Origin: Stratiolaelaps scimitus
Taxonomy: Eukaryota; Arthropoda; Arachnida; Mesostigmata; Laelapidae
NCBI GenBank assembly: GCA_019614645.1
Contig: JABWDB010000008.1
Span: 11,267,295-11,331,294, forward strand
Reading direction: 5' to 3'
DNA length: 64,000 nucleotides
In this document: positions 46,724-59,100 of the stretch, in pieces
Layout: each line of letters starts with the position of its first letter
Numbering within the stretch: position 1 is the stretch's first letter
The notes under the pieces: generated by a model
Seen by the model: the letters and a program-made list of their open reading frames with translations, nothing else
Databases searched by the model: none
What the model was told of the DNA's origin: nothing
Position numbers and translations under genes: made by a program

Positions 46724-47070
46724 GCTGTATTTGTCTCAGTCGTCGTTATTGGGCTGATTGCCTGCCTGATAGGCACAATTTCGGCGCTGACGAGGAACAC
46801 CAGCTCACCGACGTGCAGTCCTAAAGGAGTCTCGAGATATGTTAATGGATCTGCAAATTGCGTCATGAAGTCTGGCAAGGCCGACTGCATCTGCCATGTT
46901 CTGGGTAAAATTTAACTCTAGGGATACGTGTTCATACCCATGCGAACATGACGATAAGGGTTTCTGTCCCTCCGGTGTATGCTACCGAGGCAATTGCTTC
47001 AAGGATGTGCTTTCGTTCGCGGGAGCCCTATACCATGAGCGTTGTCCAAAAAACAGTACTGAAAATAATC
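46715..47070 (+). pseudogene. Cysteine-rich membrane-protein relic
   Basis: The frame begins with a hydrophobic stretch (FTIAVFVSVVVIGLIACLIG), typical of a membrane or signal anchor, then TSSPTCSPKGVSRYVNGSANC and CICHV. A stop and frameshift follow near 46912. The next frame continues DTCSYPCEHDDKGFCPSG and CYRGNCFKDVLSFAGALYHE. It suggests a type II membrane or secreted protein with a disulfide-rich outer domain. Broken in this copy. Confidence 0.45.
46958..47068 (+). repeat. Right arm of the 111-bp inverted duplication
   Basis: Partner of 46564-46674. Confidence 0.9.
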
Positions 47071-47587
47071 TATGCCCGTTTGCGAATCGAACCGCCTATG
47101 TCCATATGGCTCGGTTTCGTCCAGTGAGCGCATCCTCGATACGTACGAGCTCGCGTTCCGCAGCATTACGAGATATTCGCGGTGCCAACGCACAGATAGT
47201 GAACGGAAGTAACTGGTGCGCTCGAGCAGGGTGGCGCGGAGTCGCTCCTATGAGGCAGAAGCCGGGGGCAGTGCAAGCGTAGGAAGCAAGCGTAGGCCCA
47301 ACTGGCCCTCCGCGCAGGAACTGTGCCGGCGTGATCGGCCGCAGTGAGTCGGGGTCCCCTTAGGATTTCCGGTTCGAATGCCGTAGGGCACATGCGAAAT
47401 GATGGTGAATTGTACTTTGTAGGTTAATAAAGTTGTATTTGTATTTACAAGTTGTCTTAACCGAGCCGTAAGTGTGCCTAAAGTCGGTCAAGTCGAGGAT
47501 ACCTTTAGTGAGCCGAAGGATGGCAACATGTATTTTATTTTTACATATGCTCTTATTTTTGCGCACCATTAATTCATAATGTCAATC

Positions 47588-47649
47588 GGGAAGGTTCTTT
47601 TAGACATCTCTGTACACTGGGAAGGTTCTATTAGACATCTCTGTACTCT
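47588..47649. repeat. 31-bp tandem repeat, 2 units
   Basis: Two copies of a unit beginning GGGAAGGTTCTTTTAGACAT. Confidence 0.9.
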
Positions 47650-47837
47650 ATGAAGAAGGGCTGACACATGTTAGCGATCTGCCTGAAACTAGAAGTGGTC
47701 AGGAAAGCTAACCCCGACGTCAAGAGTAAGCGCTGTCAACGATGGCATTGTTACCTACGTTAGGTATATAATGAACTCTCGGGAGCAGTGGCCGATGGGA
47801 GTCAAATTGGCCAACAAAATCTTAGTCGAAAACGATT

Positions 47838-47928
47838 AACTAGAATGAATTAAAACCTCAAAACTTGTTGGGCAAACAAGCGAACTAGAAAAAATTAAAA
47901 CCTCAAAACTTGTTGGGCAAACAAGCGA
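47838..47928. repeat. 45-bp tandem repeat, 2 units
   Basis: Two near-identical units with CTCAAAACTTGTTGGGCAAA. Confidence 0.92.
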
Positions 47929-48099
47929 GCGAGCTAACAGCAGGCTCTGCTACACGGCCAGGTGCAGGGTAATAGCGAGGAATGAACACCGGTCGTACGG
48001 GGAACGAGTTACCCGCCGCTTGATTACTGCGGCTCTACGAGATGATAAACAGTCCCGCGATTTCAACAGCGGTTCAGAAATCCAAAGGCAAAATGATTT

Positions 48100-48230
48100 C
48101 TCTCCCAAATAGCCTAAATTACGTATTTCAACCAAATTAAGCTTATCCTTACTCATCTGCCCACACAAGGAAATTTACGTGATTAAAAATCTACTTACAT
48201 GAAGCGGTTGAGAACGCTTGTGCCATTAAG
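48100..48230 (-). pseudogene. Relic of an SP exon 3 and intron 3 edge
   Basis: 48100-48200 matches SP-2 intron 3 next to exon 3 (11755-11847), including the donor (CTTAC on plus). It is followed by about 25 bases of exon-3-like code (VLNRF for VINHF). No other exon is attached, so it is a duplicated stub. Confidence 0.7.
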
Positions 48231-48431
48231 CATGGTAGGAGTACTTGAAATAATTTGTGTAACGTTTCCACGGCTATTGGTACTGCTCGACGAGGCGCAA
48301 ACCCAATTATCACCCCATGTTGAAAAATATAGCACAAGAGCAAAATTATTTGTGCACTTAAATCTAACAAATTATATTGTGCGTTTAAAGCTTAGTAAAT
48401 CGAACGGGTGTTACAACGATATGATTGTGCA

Positions 48432-48437
48432 TTTATT
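48432..48437 (-). promoter_or_regulatory. Candidate polyadenylation signal of SP-6
   Basis: AATAAA on the minus strand about 155 bases past the SP-6 stop. Confidence 0.3.
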
Positions 48438-48592
48438 CATTGCATCGTTCGACCGCCTACTTTCACTGTTAGCTGCATAGATTTTTCTGCGGATGAATCT
48501 CGTTCTGTCTGAGCTATCCTGGACCAATGTCCACGGTGAGCAGTGACATGCATAAGCCATTAGTGACATTTGTGCAGTACAGCTTAGCTTCT

Positions 48593-51500
48593 TTAATTAG
48601 ACACGTACTGCATGCCGCCAGTTGTCCTAACCGTGTGACGTATGAAGTTCTTAACTGGGGTAATCCGCGCGAAGACCTGTGGTGCTCCTGGAGCTGGACA
48701 ACCCGAGGACAAGTCCTTCGAAATCGTGTATGACGCGACGCCAACCTGAAGATTTACGGCAAACATTTATGTTATCAGCACGATTAGCTATATTTCAAAC
48801 CTCTTGCATACCTATGCAAACGATGAATGGTGTTCGTCTAACAGGAATGACAGTGTTCCAGCTTGGTCCATGCACAGGACTCTGACGAGTGAAAGACCCC
48901 AGCGCTTCTTACATTAGAGGTTTATCGGTACTTATCCATCACAATGGCATTACTGGTGTCGGAAGGCAAAATCGTGCTTTATGCTCGAAAGGTGAATACT
49001 GTCCTTACCTGGTAATAAACGCCGTTACGTTGTAGCATGAGCGGTCCCCCAGAGTCACCCTGTCCGTGAAATACAAACAAAAAACGCATTGTGGCTCTTG
49101 ATTCATAGCAATTAATGACGATGACAAATAACGCGCCATTGCTTGACTAATCAACCTCACCAAATACTTGTTGCCGCACATATAACGTAATATCTAGCAA
49201 ACTATAAGGAATGCAAAGATTTTTCACACATAAAATTGATTTTTATTATTAGTCTTTGATGAATTATTTTGAAAAACAATTTCGAAAAGAACTGTCGAAC
49301 TTCGATTAAATAGCAGCTTCAAGTCGGCCCAGTGAAGCATTGCTGCTGCAAACACTTAGTAGGTGGCTATTGCAGATATATAATTTTTTTTATTTACTTT
49401 ATACACGACTGACCCTCAGTCTTTGTTCCCATTCGTCCAGTCACCGTTGTGGTCTTATGGTGAGGGGTTTGGATTGCTAGACGGGGGGAGGTGTGGCTTG
49501 GGATAAAATCCTGTCAAACGCGGAGAATCCTTGTATATCTTTGTTATCTTTAGTTATCGGACCGATTGGAAAGATATGCAAGGGTAAAAAAGGTGGTCCT
49601 GGAAAATCTTTATACTAATACCCGAAGGTTAAGTGAATTGGGAAAAAGGGTTCGCCCAGAATGGAATTTACGATCGTCACCACTACCATACCGGTTTTGC
49701 TGTTTTCTATTTGAGATTCGATACCGTTTGCACACAAGTTACGGTTGGCGGCCACTTTCCCTCACCACATCGGTTAAGGCACCACATAGAGTTCTTTTTA
49801 GAGAAAAAATCCTTTAGCCCTCAGCACGGGTCGAACGTAGGCAACCAACGGAACATCCTAACTCGCTTCGGACTAAACCATACCATCAACCACCGCATAA
49901 ATTTGTAATTTTATAGCAAGTAGTCACCTGACAAATGGCGTGATAATAGTTGAAGCCACACAGTTCATACTGATCTCCGTAAACCATGGTTTTGCTGCAC
50001 CGGTATGAATTGGCCGGTTCGAGCATTAAAGAAGTTGTCAGCAAAAGCGGTGGTCCGGTCACGTCGTCCTCTGAAATTCAGAATATACATGAGGAAGCAA
50101 CAAATATATATTCAGAATATACAAAAGCAAGCAGAATATACAAGCAATCAACGTAACGAAAACTGCAAGGGCAGATCAAACGGCTGGAGAAGGAAGAAGG
50201 CACAAAGATGAGGCCTGCGCACGCAGACGAGGAACCAAAAACACCGAGATCTTCAGGCAGCAAGCTGGAACCAAGCAAAAGAGCCCCAAACGAAATTCTA
50301 GCTACGAAAAGTCTACAGGGACACACGGATAGTCAAAACATCATAACGAGGGACTGAGAGACGAGGGCAATCCCCATACATGAAAAGACTAACACGGACA
50401 GGGACCTTATAATACGACAGACCCAACTCTTCTTGACGGCAGCGGGACTCGGAGAAACGTAGCCTTGTCAGATAGGCAGAGTAGAGAGCTATCACGGGAA
50501 CCAAGAACTGGGCGGCACGGAAGAAGAAAAGATCACCCCCACTCCAAACACGCTGAAAGCTGATAGAGGGAAGATCGGAAAGACAGCAGGCATAGACGAA
50601 CGGACGATGGTGCACAAATCGAGCAAAGTGAACGGCACACGGTGGGCACAAGACGAAGGATGAAAGGTGGCGCTAAAAGCCACGGAGCAGGTCGACGCAT
50701 ACCTCGACCATCTCGGAAGGAGCTCTCAACCTCTGCAAAAAAGGCCCGTACAAGGATAAGGAAAAATGACGATAAAAGGATGCATGCATTGTAAGCGGCC
50801 ATGCATGCATCCTCTTTGACTATTTCGAAAAGATGCGCGAGCAGGGAAATACAAGACCTATGTGGCAACAAACAATATGGATATGGACAGGGTGAGGACG
50901 TAAGCATAAGCAAGCGCTCAACAACAGTGGAAGGTACTCCAAAAAACAAGAAGGGCCTTTAAGGAAGCCGTCTACAAGAGCAAAGACTCAAAATGTATCT
51001 CTAACGTGTGGGGCAAGCCCCACAAGATTGTGATGGAACGCCTGGAAAGGCTTAGACCAAACGCACGAAAAGAGAAAGCTATCAGGAAGCTGTTCCCAAC
51101 AGACACAAACCCTACACGCTTCGCGGACAGAGGAGAATAGAGAGAAACCCCTCCAACCACAGAGGAATCAATGAAACGGTGATCTAACGGATCAAAGATG
51201 GAATCCGAATGGTGGTGGGTAAAATTCTCCTGAAGCAGGAGCCGGTGTCTTTAAAAATATGGTGGACATGAACTGGTAGGCAACCTCGGTCTTGATCAGC
51301 AAACCGGGGAAGCCCACCACAGACCCCGGAGCGTACTGTCCAATATGCCTCAAACATCAACGGAGGACTGCCGACAGACCTGGAAGGAATGGGAGTCATG
51401 TCAGATACACAGTGCTGGTTTAGGACAGGTCGCTCGATCGAGAAGGCCATAGAAAAGGTACTACAGGAGGCCGAGAGACAAAACAGGGGAAACCAGGGAT

Positions 51501-54500
51501 TAATAGAGTTGTGCGGAGTCATTCTGTTCTAAGTACGTAACGCCTTTAATCACTAGGCGGCAAGTTATAGTAGACACCATGAGGGAAGAGGGCTTTCCCC
51601 ACACTTGCAACGATTAATGGCCTCCTATCTGACCGCCGAAACCCCGCTTCGATGTCTACAGCTAGGAAGCGCGCGAAGGCTCCCGGTGGCACGGTTCACA
51701 GACGCGGTTATGGAAAAGGAAACAGAGCTATTGAGTCGTGTGGGTGAGACAAGCTGCCTGACAGGTCCTGTGAGAGGTGCTGCTATTTAGTACCTGGTGT
51801 AAGCTAGAAAACGAATCGAAGAGGGAAAAAAGAAGCTGCGATTCGTAACAGAGCCCCATAGAACACAGTCCACGGATGAAATTCGTCACACAGTATCGCT
51901 TGATTTAAAAATAAATCCTTGAAAGCATGTTCAGAGCCGAGACCTGTCAGCTGAGGAACAGTTGAGAGTTAGCTTACAGAACGTCGAAACAGTGGATTAT
52001 AACTGACGGCCGGCTGTGAGAAAAGAAGAATAGTTGTACTGGTAGAATTTTGTTAACATCGTTGCACTAACCGATCATGCCGTATCCTGCGACCTCCACG
52101 CCCTGACCAACGAGGGACTTGGTTGGGTCATCGAGGAGGCAGATTGGTAACGCAAATTGATCAAATCGAATAGGCTTTGCAAGCTGTAGAATAAGCACAT
52201 CTTCAAACGGAACTCCATCACTTGCGCGTGTGGTCTTAGTTTCTGGTGACCTAGCGAAAAAGGGAAGAGTAATTAGTTACCGCGCAGTCCAATGTTTCCT
52301 TCCTTCTTTCGGGCACTACAGACAAGAATTGTGATCAAATAATGAGAACATCGCGAAGTTGCTTCTCATTATTGAACAACAATAATGATACGTTACTCCA
52401 AACCTACTCCTTGTAGACGTTTTCTCAGACGTTCATACAAGACCATTGTAGTTTTTTAAAACACAAATAAGCATATGTATATGTATTAAGGTCATTTTTG
52501 CGGGCAAAATAATAAGAAATTTCGCTATCAATAAAATGGATAATTATCTAGGGGTAATATTTTCTTGGGTTCGCTACTTCTATTGTACATATGTTATATT
52601 ATCTCAGCATGTCGTGCAAATCTGGATTCGCTCTTAAGACTAGGTGAGGTTTTGCTGTGTCCCATTGGGTTACTACTTACATGAAATGATTGACAACTTG
52701 AGCAGATTTTCCCATCCTGTAGTCAACGCTGCCGTAGAATACCGTGTACAACGATGGGCTGGAAATAAGACAGTATAGATGAAATGGAGGAAACAAACGG
52801 GGTGTATCTTTTCACGGCCTTTCCCTAAGAGCACTGGGACATACATACGATTATATTCGTATGTATGTTCTCAAGAACTGTGAGCTACGCGTCATGGAAA
52901 TTATTAACACCGTAAACGTAATCCTCTGCGGTCTAATGAAGTCTACGGAATTATTCGACTATAAAATATACAAGGTCAATCATCGTGCCACTGTCGATGA
53001 CCTTCTTCAGTACTATGAGGGTTAACCCCACGCTGATACCCCTGAATGAAGTTAGTTAACTTTTCAGACAGTTTCATCCAACACCGTCGGTGCGAGATTT
53101 ATCTAAGGTCGCGTACTTGTAGATCCTACCGCAAAAGTATATCGTGAAAAGCACCGCCGTTTGCAAGCACAGCCAGACATTTTGTGCGGCGCTTCCAATT
53201 TGCTAGACGATTGGTGTACCTATAATATATCGTAATTGTTGGAATTTTAAAAGGTGATTCGGTGTTGTCTTTTTTTCTTAACCATAATCTTCTTTATCAT
53301 TGACACGAACTTGAGTGAAAATACCTTTGGACACCACTGTAGGTGTGCTGCGACATTAACCGTTTCATTTTCCCAGTTCTATTTATGCCGACACCAACTC
53401 TTCCCGTAGATAGCCTCATATTCTTCGGTACTAGGCTAGCTGAGTTCGGAGGAATTACCCGGATGGGATTAAGGGGCCGATGTGCAAGATGGACAATGGT
53501 CGATTGTATTTGAACCACTAATCAAATCGTGCTGTTACAGTCGGTGCTGAATCATCTAATAGATATAAATTGTTTACTGTGATTGTCGGCAGTGTACGGC
53601 TGTGATGACATGAAGAGGCGTTATAATTGAGCCCGTACAACCTGCAGCCTTTCCTGGTTCCAGTCGACCCATAATTTGGACTATCCAGGGAAGCTCGCCG
53701 AGCCCTGCTTGACGTCCGCCTCGAATACGTCCCCTGAAACCATGGCGTAATCCGCATCCTGGTTCACAGTGAAAGGCATAGTAAAAAATGAGAACGCATG
53801 CGTTAGTCTATGGAGCTGTATAGAACCTATTAAGCTTCGATCGGTTTGAATGACGGTCCCCACGGATGGCTGAAATGGCCACGTCGTAATTGCTAGGGAA
53901 ACAGCTCGGACAAATAGACCAGCACTGAGATACAGTATGTCCCAGGTCGCAGGTGCAACTCCTGCCGTGGCGTCATTGAGGTGTGGATTTGCCTTCCGAC
54001 TTTTCACGTGGCAATATCATAAACCGGATAAGTAGCAAGGGAGGTCTGATATGCAAAGAACTGGCAGCACCTCAGCCTCCGAACGAATCGTAGAATAGCG
54101 AAACATATTTCTCATCCATCAGCTCTCCCATTGCGATACTATGCCAAGTACGACAATATAACTCGAACAATGTAGCCATTTTGTTACTGTAGTGCTACTT
54201 TAAATCAAGTAATACTACCTGCGGTGAGGCACTTACCTGTCGCTACTAAACTCTAACCTCATGTTGACTGATGGATTTGCCTTACTTGGCAAAGGATCAT
54301 TTCAAGTTTCAATGAACAGCTTCCGAAAGAAATAATTGTACAGTAAGAAGCACTGTAGCAATTCCGTAGCACAACTTAGATAAATTGGCAAATCCGTAGT
54401 GCACGTTCGTACTCTCACCATTGAGTTGATGAAATGCTTAAATAACAACCACACTATATATCATCAGTACCTGGCACATTGAGCAGAGACCGCCACGCCT

Positions 54501-54564
54501 CGACAGCTGAAGACGAAAATATGACGGATACAGCTAATGCGATGCCTACTCTGGCAATTAACAT
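48593..54564 (-). CDS. SP-6: secreted chymotrypsin-fold serine protease, LINE in intron 4
   Basis: Complement of exons 48593-48745, 49009-49059, 49928-50070, 52072-52250, 52681-52758, 53578-53758, 54471-54564 (879 nt, 292 aa). Exon 1 gives signal peptide MLIARVGIALAVSVIF... then WRSLLNVPG. Exon 2: CGLRHGFRGR|IRGG activation region and catalytic His in TAVHC. Exon 4: catalytic Asp in FEDVLILQL. Exon 5: donor GTGACT. Exon 6: GDSGGPLMLQRNG. Exon 7 begins VGVASYT and ends MQYVSN with TAA. Residue 189 Ala and 226 Gln by alignment. It is clearly diverged from SP-2 to SP-5. Intron 4 (50071-52071) is almost filled by a dead LINE. Exon lengths and phases are conserved, which supports a working gene. 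Confidence 0.91.
49640..49895 (-). mobile_element. Possible SINE in SP-6 intron 5
   Basis: The reverse strand has an A-box-like TGGTATGGTTTAGTCCG and a B-box-like GTTCGACCC about 45 bases apart, followed by CGTGCTGAGG. Only one copy is in the window and the length is a guess. Confidence 0.35.
50090..52010 (+). mobile_element. Degenerate R1-like LINE in SP-6 intron 4
   Basis: The plus strand carries ORF2 pieces in order with many stops and shifts: AFKEAVYKSKDSKCISNVWG with KPHKIVMERLERLRP (about 50958-51060), LFPTDTNPTRFADRG (about 51090), the RT entry QCWFRTGRSIEKAIEKVLQE (about 51410-51470) and VRNAFNH (about 51530). The block before the RT (WGxPxKIVMxRL...LFP) is typical of R1-type elements. 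51925-51990 resembles 42745-42800, so the element has other relatives here. Confidence 0.7.
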
Positions 54565-55791
54565 TTTTGCCAAAAGGCCGTTGTCGAAACATTCGGTCGC
54601 GTTTTGCTTCTGGGAGTGCTGTTGATTTTGTGAAATACATCCCCGTAAGCCAAGTATCCATGCAGCAAACGGAAGATCACAAATCAGGATTTATACGTGC
54701 GAAAATATCTCATCACTGGATGGCATCGTGACTCCCCCACATGCAACGACATGACTGCAGATAAATCACTATTTGATCTGGCTGGAGTCGTCAGATGTTG
54801 TTGGGAATGCCGGTCGGAGAAGAGGCGAACTAGGCTGCAAGGTTGTTGCCTTGGATTTACATTGTGGCACCATGGGCGACTTCTTACATATATCTATGGA
54901 GGCGGAGATCAGTTCGAGCACAACACCGTAGATCTGTAAGATTGATTGTCTTTTCGCATATCAAGGCATGACGCCGCTTCTTACCAAATAACTGCATCAG
55001 TAGTCGTAAGAAAGCAGTATAGTACTGGTGAAATGACTGTCCCCATCATGGATGTGTATCACAAACGCTGAATGAAAACAACACACATGCCTAAGCTGTA
55101 ACGTAAGTTCCGCTCCTCAAACTCGAGTGAAGCAGAGTGCGCTAATAATACTTTACTCCGATCAGCTTTTACCACGGGTTAGTTTAGTTGTCAGCAGACA
55201 CTGGACTATACGTAATGATGGTTAACATCGTGGAGCAGTTATTTGTTATTTGCGCACAAACACTGAACGACGCGGGGGGGGGGGGAGTGCATGTTTTTAT
55301 ATAGGATTCTGTAGTGACAACGAACGAAAAGTGCTTCTAAAATATTGTCTCGCCACAAACTTGACTACAATAGACCTCGATTAAATTGGCCATGGTGAGG
55401 GCCAACAAGGTCATACAATAAAAGATGAGCAGAGCATAGAAGTTCATGTTTTTTGGAGGATATGCACCCGCTAGTTGCTTGTTGAGCTATGACACTATTG
55501 AGCTATGAAAGGCTTGTTGTGAACAAAGCACGATTCAAAATAAAAAAGCCATGGTGGAAAGACGTTCAAGAGTGCTCAGGGTTTACCCTGGCGAGTAATA
55601 AGTGCGTCGTATATTTTTTTATAAATTGCCTAAGTTACGCTGTGTAGTGACGTTTTAGCCCGCGGTGACAACCTTCGCAGACTCTGCTCCTGAATCAACC
55701 CGATACCCAACGGAAACGGCGACATTCGGTACAATAAAGATTTTTTGAAGGTTTTAACAACACGTATGAGATCGAACGTGGTCGTTCTGTA

Positions 55792-55800
<9 letters not shown>

Positions 55801-55827
<27 letters not shown>
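55801..55827. repeat. (TA)n microsatellite
   Basis: About 13 TA dinucleotides. Confidence 0.9.
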
Positions 55828-55830
<3 letters not shown>

Positions 55831-56034
55831 CATTGAAATGTTTGGACGGCTCAAGTTCGGGCACATTACATGATAACTAGACGCGAAAGTAATATAACAT
55901 ATGTGGAATTTTCAGGGTCAGCTAGATTTGGACATCGAACTGATATTATTGTTAGTATTCTAGATCTGCCTGTACATATACATCACGATAATGATATATG
56001 CTGAATTTACCGATTAGCTTAAGATAATAAAGAT

Positions 56035-56040
56035 TTTATT
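56035..56040 (-). promoter_or_regulatory. Candidate polyadenylation signal of SP-7
   Basis: AATAAA on the minus strand about 117 bases beyond the SP-7 stop. Confidence 0.4.
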
Positions 56041-56156
56041 GATCATTCGTCTCATTTGATTCTGTCATCTCTCTCGCCTCGCTACTGTCTTCCCTCATCT
56101 CTGACTCTGGTTGCTTGGTACAGCAGCTTGCTCAAGGATAGCCCTGGCAATCAATT

Positions 56157-59100
56157 TCAGCCTCGCCTCCCGCGTCGGTGACGGCGACCTCGCTCAAATC
56201 GGTTGGAACTTCCTCTCATTTCATTTTCTTCACTGAGGTAGTATTTGTTGGACGTGTTCTTAACGGTATCAACGATGAATTTCGTAAGAGGCTGAAGTCG
56301 CACATAATACTGCGGGTCGGTCCGTTCCGGGCACTTAGCGGGCGGGTTTGGTCTTGAATGCGAGCACACGGCCACCTAAAGTAGATAGGTAAGCCACTAT
56401 GTGAACATCAGTTAAAGTATAAGCGAACTCACGGACAGGGGTGACGGCCTATTTGGACGATTCGACTCAAGGTCATGGATGCCGAGATTAGCAAAAGCTT
56501 AATCAGCAGAATTACTGATGAGGTAATGGATGAATCTGGCAAAATAGACCTCTTGAGAGAATTTCTCAGGCCGACTTTCTATCCAGGTGCAGTCCTCGGC
56601 TAGCACGCTAAGAAGGGAAAGATTTCAAAATAGACTTGTGATATTAAACACAAGGGGATAGAGGGCGATCATCCGTAACTGTCACTCTGGAATTGTCCAT
56701 TCTATAATATCAGTAGATGTATGTTGGGCTAAAACCTGTTCCGTTTGATTTTGTTTGTCTGTCATAGTGTAACCTACGCAAAAGTCTAACGCAGCTTGCT
56801 AGTTAGACGTAGGATCCGCAACTTATCATTGCGGTGCAAATGGACGATGCAGGCGCGGTAGACAAGCGCGTTCAGCGAAATTATTACGTATTGCCACGTC
56901 AACATATATGTACCTGTCATATCGAACGGGCCTCTTGCAACTCCGTAACGACATACATATGTTCGTTTTTTTCCGAACACCTTTTCTTGACTTGCTATGC
57001 ACATGTAAGGGAGAATCGCGTATGGATTATTATTTATCGAAATTATTTTCTCACCGCATAGAAGCGCTTTTTCAAAAGCGGCAATCCTCGCTTAATCATG
57101 AGCGGTCCGCCAGAATCGCCCTGCAGAACAAATGAACAAGTTGCAAAAAACACAAACAGCCAAGATACAATACCACTCACAGTGAGCTATAATAAAGTCT
57201 ATTTTGCAGCGGTCCGAGTATACTAGCTCACGTCTCAGGGTGTCAGATTCAAGCTAACTTTGAAGCTCTGCACCTCGTAAATGAGAAATAATTTCGATTC
57301 AGAAATAGGTGTAATAGTGAATTACATTAGTCAACCTATTGTAATATGTCGTGAGGGAATAAGTAATAAACGCATCGTACGTAATCGCCGTCCTCATAGA
57401 TGTAGCAAGGATGTTCCACTCTTTCGAAAAATATTCTACTAGAATATCCTTGCTGCATAGGCTACAATTTACCGGGAGGCCTCGAATGTGTGTGTTGAAC
57501 CGATATTCTTCACATATGAGTTCAATGATCCGTAGCTTTATCATCGCTATGTATGTGATGAAAACTAGCACATTATATTTAGACAAGGAGACATATAAGA
57601 ATGACGTATTGTGCAATTTCCGTCGTAGGCGTACCAGGCAAGCAGCCTTAATGTCGTTCCAAGTACACAGTTCATATCGATCACCCCAAGCAGAGTCCCG
57701 TTCACAATTCCCTGTACGGTAAGAGCGAACGACAGTTTTTGTAGTGTGCAACGTCGGTGGTCGCGGGCTGACGTCGTCTAGAAGCAGAGGTTAAACACGA
57801 ATACATGGGATGATAAAAGGTGGTTAAGGACAATGAGGATTCTTCGCGTCTGGCGGGGTCTGATCCCAAACCATATGTCCATGAGATATCGAACTCGAGG
57901 GAATAGTGAAAAGATTCGGGACGCTTTTCTTCGAAGTGCAAATATATATATGCTTATGTCGTAAACATTCATCTCTATTTAGCGTTCGCTTATACAGTCA
58001 TGCATATATGTTATCCAAGAATATATATATATATATATAACAAATCTGGAGGTAAATAGCTCATCGATTCGTATGTGCCCTGAGGAATTCGAACCAGAGA
58101 CCCTGGATTGGAGGTTGTGGTTATTTAAAAGCACTCGCCAAGACAGCCCCGTCTAGTGGCAGGCGACACACTGTTTCCTGGCACCAAGAGAATAAAACTC
58201 CAACAATGAGTTACTTGAAGACTCTCGCATACTTGTACTCAGGTTTAAAGTCCTCGGCTTTATCCCTGTGCCATCCCGGTGGACATTAGAAATGTGTTGT
58301 TCATTTGACAGCGCATAAGGTAGAACTAGTGGTAAGGCTCTTGACATGGGTACTAAAGAATTCTAAGTGCCTAGTAAAGAAAGTTTACATATGTAAACTT
58401 GCCATAAAAACTCAATTTATTATAATTGTCCACCAAAGGTTCAGTCATAGTTGAATATAGTCATATTTACCCTTATAGCCAAAGCCTGCTATTTTCACCG
58501 ATTTATCAATCAAGGATTCTGTGAAATCGTCGGGTATGCATATTGCACCTGTCCTCCCAGTAAATGTAATTGCTTTCGCTAGCCATAGGATCATGACGTC
58601 CTCAAACGGAACATTGTTCTTCGGTGGATGATTCTTGGTCGCGTTAGATCTACAGAAAAAGAGCAGAAATAGTAGAATCAGATATAGCCCAAGTCCACTC
58701 GCGCCCTTTTCTCTCTGAGTTATTACTACACGTCGGAAGTTATTTCTACTAAGTTTCTACTATATTTTCAGAAGTTACTTCCTGATGCCCAGGTAATGTT
58801 TCATAAAAGGCTGGTTAGGCCCATCTTGCATCCTCATGTTCACACTCACATGAAGTGGTCCTTTACCATCACATAGCTTCCTCTCTGCCAAGTTACGTCG
58901 CCGTAATACACTGCGTATCTCTTTGGACTGAAACAAAGACGAAAGTGGCAGCAATTGCAAATTATGCACCATACGTTTGTTGTTACTTGTGCGGTATACT
59001 CTCAATGTGAATCTCCTTAAACTCTTTCGAACATCATTCTTGAGGCGCTTCCTGTTGTATTCATGTTGATCTCCGCCTCGAGGGCCATTGGGCCTTAGAT

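Larger units (their letters stand above)
41614..48592. other. Long spacer between SP-5 and SP-6
   Basis: The largest gap in the array. It holds the SP-5 upstream block, a SINE, two diverged copies (42350-43740, 45720-47070) of a segment with cysteine-rich reading frames, a broken unknown reading frame (43990-44590), LINE 3' pieces, tandem repeats and an SP exon-3 relic (48198-48230). 45150-45540 shows nothing I can name. Confidence 0.55.
54565..56156. other. Spacer between SP-6 and SP-7
   Basis: A 13-base G run (55273-55285), a (TA)n tract (55801-55827) and AT-rich DNA. No coding exon or mobile element recognised. Confidence 0.5.
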
